Shown here in pieces: positions 52,687-64,000 of a DNA stretch of 64,000 nt. The DNA is from Botryococcus braunii (taxonomy: Eukaryota > Chlorophyta > Trebouxiophyceae). The notes below the pieces were generated by a model that was not told the DNA's origin, did not search any database, and worked only from the letters and a program-made list of their open reading frames with translations. Made by a program: the position numbers and the translations under genes. Position 1 is the first letter of the stretch; the number at the start of each line of letters is the position of its first letter. Where the stretch lies: assembly GCA_002005505.1 (NCBI GenBank), contig KV908353.1:656581-720580 (forward strand), in the 5' to 3' direction.

Positions 52687-55275
52687 CTGAAAGACCAGGT
52701 GCAAAGATCTAACATCAGCATAATCCAGGATCCCAAAACGATATCGTCGGATGTTATCTGGCGGGGTCATTGCAAAAGCTCTTGAGCGACGGATACATTT
52801 ATGGTCGACTTCCAACCGCAAGCCTGTTGCAGTGTAGTCCATCAGAAGATGGATAACCAAGTGAGTTAGCATGCAAGTTTTATCCATCGTGTTGTGGTAA
52901 ATAAGGTCGATTGTTCTCTCTGGTCGCCGTTCTTCGTGTGCAGACCAACTGTTTGTCAGTGCAGCGGAAGCTTCGGCAAGATGCTTCTCTTGACGGTACA
53001 GTGCCCGACTGCGCGCACTGCGCAACCCATCCCACGGGACCGGCGTCGTTACTCTCTATTATCCATACAGTGTACCTCATGGGGAGAGGCATCGAGACGA
53101 GCACGATCGCTGTAACGTCTGGAACTTATACCCAGCTTTATCGACCTCCTTTCTGTTGAAGGGACTTTCCTCTAACCTCATATAACCTCTTGTAACCTTG
53201 GTCTCTTCTGCCTGTGGCTACCCTAACCCCGGCATTTGCTCACCCAAGTCTGGCGTTGATTGGTTTGATAGAGCAATCTTGAAGGAAACAAGACAATTTA
53301 CTGGATATGGATTGTAAAAACCAAGTATGATGTTTCCTAATGGCCCTGAAATTTCTCATATCTTGGCCCAAGAAGCCAATTGCATATGACTTAAAGCTAA
53401 ATGTCGGTACTTCACAACGGAAAGTATGAGGACCCTATATTAACGTGTATAGTTACGTGTCTTAATTGATATATCTCAGCAACAGGGCCTCCCGTCCTTT
53501 GTCACTTGAATTTTGAATGTTGTTAAACATCCCTAGGGCCTAATTAGGCCTTATAAGGCCTATGAGCCATATAAAGTCATAACATTTAAAGGGAGCCCAC
53601 ATGAGATCACGAATGAATCTTTGGCCCTCATGATTGGTGGTCCTTGTCCGGACGGGGGATCCCCTTTTAGGCTGTCTCCCGGGGGCCATATTTAAAGTTA
53701 AAAGCCTTGCAGGCAAATCTTCCTTGATTCTAGTCCACGTGATTTTTAATGTTACTTCAAATGTGCACAAATGAAGTACACGCTTGCATTTGGGTCCTCA
53801 TGCGCCATGCCTCTTTATGACTATGTTTTGCGTTTGCATCCATGCATGCGCATCGATATCTCATCTTGCTCAAATCTGCTTTCAACGGAAAACTCCACAG
53901 ATCTAGGTGTAATTCATCAATTTTACAGGAGTGGATGACAAATCAAGAAAAAACTTCTAGGTGGACCAGCTAGAGCCGTACTGATCCCATAGCCGAACAT
54001 GTGCATGCAACAAGCTTGGAAAAAGAAAGTTTAAACTGGGTCATGAAATTTCATGACCCACTTCATTTGCCAGAATACATGCATGAACCCGACGAAATGC
54101 AAAATCTCATTATTCCTTCCACATATGCACGTTCATATATGCAATTACTTGACTTGCGAAATGAACATTGGAGCCGTTTTAAACAGGGAGATGTCGGCCT
54201 GTCGACACACGTACGTGCGTCCTGCAGGGCAAATGCATCTGAACATTTATTACATGATGAATGGGTTGGGGGGAGGGGCGAATTTACCCCCAAACATACT
54301 GGTATTGCAACAGCATGACCAGCTCGCCAGGACCGGATGGTAGGTACTATGGTATATGATTTACTGCATAGTGTACGTAGCTGATAATATTATCATCATC
54401 AGCACTAACGACTGCAACGTTCTAAACATGAACGCGTAACATGCATGTACACGGACATGCATATGCTATACCAGCAAAATTTATGAGGGAGAAAAAAGTT
54501 AACGCGCGTTGTTTTCATGTTGATGCCTTTTTTGACGTTGCTTGCATGTAGGGATATAATTATACACTTACATCCCATTCTCAAGAGGATTGCACCCATG
54601 GCCATGGACCAAACTTCGCCAAGAGTGTGCAACCATTGGTGACATTATTTATCTAGTCAGTGTTGCCACGCATGTGTAAACAAACACATTTGTTGATGTA
54701 CATCCCTAGAGGCGGAATGTGGCAACATCAACTTCGCAGTGGTACTCGGTCAATCCTGTGTCCTCCAACTGGGAAAAGAAATATAAAAACCATTACGAAA
54801 TCATACAACCCAAATTTTCTTTAGATGCTTTATAAACTGACGGACATTTCCTGCCATATATTCTACTTCAAACTCGGAAGAGGAATTCAGCAAGTAAATA
54901 CATTGAAGAAAATTCCAGCAAGAAATTTATAAAAGCGCGACGATAAAGAAAATTATGCTTTGCGTATATCGCGATATCGATCGACTGTAGATAGATGTAC
55001 GATTTTAACCAACACACATATTCCTTGCACATATCGACACATACATGTCTCTGACAACTGCAAGTGTGTCAGCATATGGCAAACCATGTTCTCGATAGGC
55101 CCCTTTTGCTCTGGGGCGCATTATAATGCAATTACTGTTTTGCGTAGGTGAAGATATCCAAGCTTCGAAGAAAGTCGCGCCTTTAATGGAAGGCGTGAAT
55201 TCGTTATAACTATACAATCATGCAAGGAAGTCGCTTACTAGTAAAAAGTACTACAAAAAAATTGACTTGAGTTGA

Positions 55276-55671
55276 TCAACTCAAGGTCTGACCAGCAAAC
55301 TTGGGATCAATTGATCCCAGATTTGCAACAGCGATGTTGATAAAGTCAAAGTCTGGACCAGCAACCTGGGCTTGCCTGCTCTTAAAGCCAGGGCAAGATA
55401 TCATCGATGTGGGGCATGTTGTAATGCCCCTCACTTTGTACGGACCGTATGTTCCTTGGTTCTTCATATCAACTAAGGAATCGTACATCAGGGTCTTGAC
55501 ATCATTAGACGGACGCGTCGAAGCTATAATTGGCCATGGCCAATTATAGCTTCCGATGGCCATCTCGTCCTCCATAGGGTCCGATCCGTCCATCGGTGTA
55601 ATCAGTCTGAACTTCGAAAGCTCCGTCTCAAGAGTCTCATTCCCCAGTCTCTTCCGCTGGGTCCTACACAC
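55276..55671 (-). CDS. Unknown ORF Y, open copy in T3
   Basis: A continuous 131-codon frame on the minus strand: LGNETLETELSKFRLITPMD, NDVKTLMYDSLVDMKNQG, YKVRGITTCPTSMISC, GPDFDFINIAVANLGSID, KFAGQTLS, stop. It may be a terminal exon, since an acceptor-like GTGTGTAG precedes the shared part. No family recognised and no membrane segment. A 34-bp palindrome (55520-55553) inside the frame replaces residues present in T1 and changes the local peptide (GSYNWPWPIIAS). Whether it is expressed is unknown. Confidence 0.45.
   Translation of the reverse strand: MCRTQRKRLGNETLETELSKFRLITPMDGSDPMEDEMAIGSYNWPWPIIASTRPSNDVKTLMYDSLVDMKNQGTYGPYKVRGITTCPTSMISCPGFKSRQAQVAGPDFDFINIAVANLGSIDPKFAGQTLS
55520..55553. 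repeat. 34-bp perfect palindrome in ORF Y
   Basis: The two arms begin GAAGCTATAATTGGCC and meet at CATG. T1 has only one arm (GAAGCTATAAT then AAGCC) at the equivalent place near 21541-21552. Confidence 0.97.
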
Positions 55672-57429
55672 TTAACCAACGCTGTAACGGTCTCCTTCCA
55701 GGTACTACTTAAGCCAACATTACCTAAGTCAGTCCCCCGTCACATGTGTGATGTCGGGACCTTACCCATCTGGCGTACCGTACAGTCCCCGAGGTCTTGT
55801 ACCTCCATGTAGGGCAAGGAAACTAGGTCCAAGGCTAGAGAGGGAATAGAGAGACTTAGACGGATGGATATCATTCATCTATCGTTGGCATAGCCATCTG
55901 ATGTATTAAGTAATTACGTAACTGGCATCTGGCCCTATTCCTTAAGTCCTATTCTGATGTCTCCCTATCTCTTCCTTTCCAGCGCCAGCGCTACAAACGC
56001 TGCCAGCGCTACAAACGCTGTCTTTAATGAGTTAACCGCCCCGTTTGTACAAGACTAGTTATGCCAGCTGCCACGTCATATGTGTCATAATTTTACTAAA
56101 CAATCCTAGCACTGATCTGTTATCTTGAACAAGAGGTTCATATTCCCCGTACATGAGTTACTCTTAATCATAACGAGCGCTATGTACCTCAATACATTTT
56201 GTTTGGTACTGATACTAAGTACTCCACAAATGGCGATAACCAGTGCACACACCAAAAAATGAAAATAAAAATAAAAACATAAAACAAAAAAAATCTTGGC
56301 GGGCATGCTGAGCGTCTCCTATGTAGGACACGCATATGGAATTACCAACATAGGCCATATATAGCTCCGTATACATCGGAGCTACGTATACATTGGCAAT
56401 TTTTAAATCAATGTTTTGCGGGCGTTCTGGGCGTCTCCTATGTAAAACATATATACATCCCACATAGGAGGAGATGCCCAGTATGTCCGGCATTGTTTCC
56501 CCAGTTGGGCCCATGTACGTTTTCCAAAAGAATCCTTGGCCAAGGTTAACCCGCTCCTTGCCCGCATGTTACCCCGTGTTTGGTATGTCGCACAAATATG
56601 TAATAATTTATATGCCCATAATTTATAAACCGTGCGCTCACGTCCACGCACATGAAAACTGAACTGGGACGCTTCAACACAGATACATGCCCCCAGTGGC
56701 ATTGGTTCACGGCGTCAAAAGGGCGCCGGGGGGGGGGGGGGATTCGTGCACTGACCAGGGCACGGACCTACATATGAGACCCATGGGGGCCCTGCACACC
56801 TGGATGACAAAGACTTCTCTGCCTGAAACTGCTTTGCCACTGCATTGACACTGCATTACAGGATGGCGCCTCTGGATTAATGCACCCCACCCAAGAAATA
56901 TTGTAAAGAAAAGTTTGAATTGAGGTGAGTTTAGCTGAAGTGCAGCAGGGGGAAATATAACCGTTTTGCATACATCATGATGATGTAATATCTGTAGCAA
57001 AAGGATCATATATCTGCGGCCCCTGCGGCGAACTAGTTCTGCACATGTTCCTGGGAATAAAGAGCACTGACTGATCACCCATGGATATCATGATATCTAT
57101 GGATATGAAGAGACTGAATGCCCATCGCGCCCCAGCATATTCAATCGGTTGCCCTTTCCTGGTCGCCGAAATCAAGCATTAAGCTTACGGTGAACTATAG
57201 CCTCGTCCTCTTCCCTTTTCCTTCCTTGTAGCAGGACTGTACTGGATGGGTCAACCTGCACTGCACATTCCCCTTCCTGCTACCAGGACTGTACTAAATG
57301 GGTTAACCTGTACTGCACGGTCTCCTTCTTGGTAGCAAGACTGCACTGGATGGGATAAACTGTCCCGCATGTTTGGGACACGAATGACCATGACACAGGA
57401 TCAAGGCACCCACATGCCATCGTCTAGAT

Positions 57430-60586
<3,157 letters not shown>

Positions 60587-61420
60587 CTGAAGGACCAGGT
60601 GCAAAGAGCTAACATTAGCGTCATCCAGGATCCCAAAAGGGCATAGTCGGATGTTATCTGGCGGGGTCATTGCAAAAGCTCGTGAGCGACGGATACATTT
60701 ATGGTCGACTTCCAACCGCAAGCCTGTTGCACTACAGTCCATCAGAAGATGGTTGACCCAGTGAGATAGCAGGCAAACGTTATCCATCGTGTTCTGATAA
60801 ACAAGGTCGATTGTGCTCTCTGGTCGCCGTTCGTCTTGTGCAGACCAACGGTCTGTCAGCGTAGCGGAAGCTTCGGCAAGATGCTTATCTTGACGGTACA
60901 GTGCCTGCTGCGCGCACCGCGCAACCCCCGGGACCAGTCGTTACTCTCTACTATCCTTACAGTGTACCTCATACGCGAGAGGCATCGAGACGAGCACGAT
61001 CGCTATAATGTCTGGAACTTATACTCAGCTTTATCGACCTCCTTTCTTTTGAAGGGAATTTTCTCTAACCTCATATAACCTATTGTAACCTTGGTCTCTT
61101 CTGCCTGTGATTGCAGACCCGGCGTGGCTGCCCTTACCCCGGCAAATGCTCACCCAAGTCTGGCGTCGGTTGATTTGATACAGCAATCTTGAAGGAGACA
61201 AGAAAATTTAGATCATATGGAGTTCAAAAACCAAGTATGATGTTTCCTAATGGCCTTGGAATTTCTCATATAAATACCGTTTGGCGCAGGATGTCTGGAA
61301 AAAGTGAAATACAAGAATGCGGTTGTCTGAAAATACAGTTGTCCCTGTGCAGAAACATGTTGAGAAGTAACTAGGACTAAAGCTAAGGACAATTCATTTG
61401 GAGTGATCAAGTACGCAAGA

Positions 61421-61430
61421 AAGGCACACA

Positions 61431-61495
<65 letters not shown>

Positions 61496-61500
61496 ACACA

Positions 61501-61561
<61 letters not shown>

Positions 61562-61637
61562 ACACACACACACACAACCAGGGTAAGTTGCCCATGTGGG
61601 TGGCCCCCCGGGGGGGGGGGGGGTGGGGGGGGTGGGG
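61421..61637. repeat. (CA)n tract followed by C/G runs
   Basis: (CA)n with a few interruptions at about 61421-61575, then CCCCCCGGGG... and G runs at 61603-61637. The tract lies just outside the right end of the tandem array. Confidence 0.97.
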
Positions 61638-61639
61638 AG

Positions 61640-62545
61640 TTGCATGGAGTCGTGCGTGATTCCATGATCCGAGATTTTTCTGAAGGTATTTGTAGCTTTG
61701 ATTGGGCCCTCTTGACATGCCGGCGGCATGAATATCCTGACGCGCAATGATGGATTGTCCAGCGGTGGGGGAGGGGAAAAGTATTCTTGTGTAGATCTAA
61801 GCAGTCCAAAGCTTCCAAGAATGCTATAATATTCTGCAATGTCATGGGGGTGTTCTGATCCACCGTGCTCCTTGGAGCACGATCCTAGGAATGTTTCTAG
61901 ATTAATCCTACGTTCCTGGAAGTGTTCTGCCCTCCAATGCCATAGTATATACTCCTAGGAATGTTCCTAAGTCGTGCGCTCCTTTGAGTGTTCTGACCTC
62001 CTGCACTACCTACTGAAGTTCGAGAATCCTGCGCTCCTGGGAGTGTTCTAAATGTGGTTAATGTGTAGAACGGCAATAGGTTCCATGTGGCAAGCACCTC
62101 GAGGCCTAGCTAGTTGAGGCTAGAGCTCTCATCCTCGCCTCAACAACATTTTAAGCCAATCTACTGGCTTGCGCACTATTCCAAGTTCAGAGGGGTGATT
62201 TTTTGTATCATTGAAGCCAGGTCTCACTTCAGGCTTCCTGGTTGGCCCGGGAACGTCGAGGCGTGTTGCAGTGCTGCCTCTGACATGTATTTCCTGTTCG
62301 CTTGCATGGGAAAGTACCTGTGATTCCTGTGTCGATCAGACAGGTGAGGAGGTGTTATTCCTGCATTGATTGCACAGGAAAGGCTTCAAGGACAAGCCCA
62401 GAATGCTTCTGAAGCTTCCAACGCTCATGCACCGGGCTGCTCCATCACTGGTACCCTCAAAGGTGGTGAGATTGGAGGGTAAAGCAAGAAGCAAGTATAC
62501 TCTGCACGCACGCGTGGGTGTGTGAGATTGGGTGCACGTGAGTGA
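61640..62545. other. Unassigned sequence with short imperfect repeats
   Basis: Between 61863 and 62060 a motif of the type TCCTAGGAATGTTC or TCCTGGAAGTGTTC recurs four or five times. GTGCTCCTTGGAGCAC near 61865 can form a hairpin. No gene is recognised; a 69-codon frame at 62114-62323 has no support. Confidence 0.5.
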
Positions 62546-62567
62546 GTGTGTGTGTGTGTGGAGGGAG

Positions 62568-62635
<68 letters not shown>

Positions 62636-62941
62636 GGAGGGAGGGAGGGAGGGAGGGAGGGAGGGAGGGAGGGAGGGAGGGAGGGGGGGGAGGGAGGGAG
62701 GGGGGGGGGGGGGGGGGGGGGGGAGGGAGGGAGGGAGGGAGGGAGGGAGGGAGGGGGGGGAGGGAGGGAGGGGGGGGGGGGGGGAGGGGGGAGCGAGAGA
62801 GAGAGAGCGGAGAGAGAGAGCGAGAGAGCGAGAGAGCAAGAGAGCGAGAGAGGGGGGAGGGAGGGGGAGGGGGAGAGAGGGAGAGGGAGAGAGAGGGAGA
62901 GAGGGGGAGAGGGGGAGAGGGAGAGAGATAGAGAGAGAGAG

Positions 62942-63037
<96 letters not shown>

Positions 63038-63121
63038 AGAGAGCGAGGAGGGAGGGAGGGAGGGAGGGAGGGAGGGAGAAAGAGAGAGAGAGTGAGAGAT
63101 AGAGGCGTGCGTGCGTGCTTG

Positions 63122-63219
<98 letters not shown>
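62546..63219 (+). repeat. Compound (GA)n, (GGGA)n and (TG)n tract
   Basis: (TG)n at about 62546-62560, (GA)n at 62569-62631, repeated GGGA/G runs at 62632-62792, mixed GA/GGGA to about 63107, then (TG)n at about 63123-63219. About 540 bp are almost pure purine on the + strand. Every long frame through it (RE, SLPP, HT or VC repeats) is an artefact. Confidence 0.97.
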
Positions 63220-63824
63220 CCCTCCTGCATGTGGGTTTGTGGGGTGTGTGCAGTCATAAGTGGCAGGGCCTGCAGGGTTCCTTAATGGATGGTTCCTCAA
63301 TTGATGGTCCCTGTTCCCGAGCCCACCTATTCAGGGTCCCCTAATTTTGGGTCCCCTCATGGAGGTTCCCATGAGACGGGGATGGGGAGAGGGGGAGGGA
63401 CGGAGGTTGGAGGGGGAGGCTCCAGGCCTCTTGGGGGGGTCCATATGAAAGTGGGCGACAACCACACAACGATACGCCAGAAATTTGAAACTACTGGGGT
63501 ACCTCTCACTGATTCTCGCCAGGCTGTAATGGAAAAGTGAGTGGCTCCTTGAAAGTGCCTCCGAAGACTGAGCGCGTCCTGGAGTCAGCTTCGAGATTGG
63601 GCAGTGCCGGCAAGGCGGGCATTAGGGCGTGTTGGATGCAAGTGGATGAGGTCAAAGCTGCACAACTTGCCTGTTATGCATATGATGGGCTTGGTGATAA
63701 GAGGGGGTTGGGAGCAACCCTTGGCAACCAGGGGAGTCATCGAGGATGGCTTTGGCACATGCACGCCCGTGGGGGCCCTTGCATGGCATTTAGGGGGCAT
63801 GCTTTGGAGCCCGGCAAGGCTTTC
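63220..63824 (+). other. Possible exon before the terminal LTR
   Basis: A frame at 63435-63536 (MKVGDNHTTIRQKF, ETTGVPLTDSRQAVMEK) ends at a good donor, GAAAA/GTGAGT. A following frame (63537-63830) runs into the LTR. Short GGTTCC/GGTCCC repeats lie at 63277-63380. No family is recognised, so this is only a candidate coding fragment. Confidence 0.25.
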
Positions 63825-64000
63825 TGTTGAGTTGTGAACATACATTATAGAATGCCTTGTGCTTTAGGTGATCTTCAAATGTACATCATTAGGATACGGG
63901 TCCACTATCCACATAAGGTACCTCGAGACACGTTCGGATGAGGTCTATTTCGGAACATGAGGAACATTGTGATCGTGATCACACGTTTGTGATCGAACTC
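63825..64000 (+). mobile_element. Start of a fourth copia LTR, opposite orientation (truncated by window)
   Basis: From TGTTGAGTTGTGAACATACA the sequence follows the reverse complement of the LTR ends at 14954, 19224 and 28629 for about 130 bp (CTTTAGGTGATCTTCAAATG, AGGATACGGGTCCACT, CGAGACACGTTCGGATGAGG). It then diverges after about 63950 (GGAACATGAGGAACATTG). It is a 5' LTR or a solo LTR of a related, more diverged subfamily; the window ends before this can be decided. Confidence 0.85.

Noticed and set aside
61403..61863. His/Thr and Val/Cys-rich frames
   Set aside because: Products of (CA)n/(TG)n read in different frames.

Overview
The window looks like nuclear DNA of a photosynthetic eukaryote of the green lineage, most likely a green alga. 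The evidence is spliced genes with GT..AG introns, long (GA)n, (CA)n and (GGGA)n tracts, a Ty1/copia LTR retrotransposon, and the C-terminal exons of a gene recognisable as psaO (photosystem I subunit O). There are no bacterial-type operons. Most long open frames here are simple-sequence artefacts (Ser/Leu, His/Thr, Arg/Glu or Val/Cys repeats). The species call is inference.

Layout. 1-4.2 kb: psaO on the + strand, with two alternative C-terminal exon sets lying in tandem. 4.2-8.2 kb: low-complexity DNA and sequence I cannot assign, with an almost exact 173-bp tandem duplication. 8.2-11.5 kb, minus strand: a spliced gene of unknown function (family X here), with a 62-bp minisatellite grown from one of its exon ends. 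11.5-14.2 kb: unassigned sequence and a (CT)n tract of more than 400 bp. 14.3-47.0 kb: three copies of one young, non-autonomous copia element (minus orientation; 4970, 5202 and 5177 bp; 700-bp LTRs), separated by two nearly identical 8.7-kb segments. 47.0-61.3 kb: more diverged tandem units related to those segments. 61.3-64 kb: (CA)n, a long purine/G4/(TG)n compound tract, and the first 176 bp of a fourth copy of the same LTR in the opposite orientation.

History read from the sequence. An older head-to-tail array of units of about 7.4-7.9 kb (T1, T2, T3) each carries the last five exons of family X on the minus strand. Splice phases are conserved, and exons 2-5 have the same lengths in every unit. 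Copia elements then inserted at two places, with target duplications CCTAT (at the left edge of the array) and GTATA (inside T2). Unequal crossing-over between these two elements duplicated everything between them. The middle element has GTATA on its left and CCTAT on its right, and its diagnostic SNPs switch type within a window of about 95 bp. The result is four family X gene copies in the array plus one older paralogue upstream.

The family X protein end is inferred from splice-compatible exons and I do not recognise it. No RNA genes, CRISPR arrays or viral genes were identified. No complete gene model can be given: 5' ends are missing or ambiguous for psaO and for family X.
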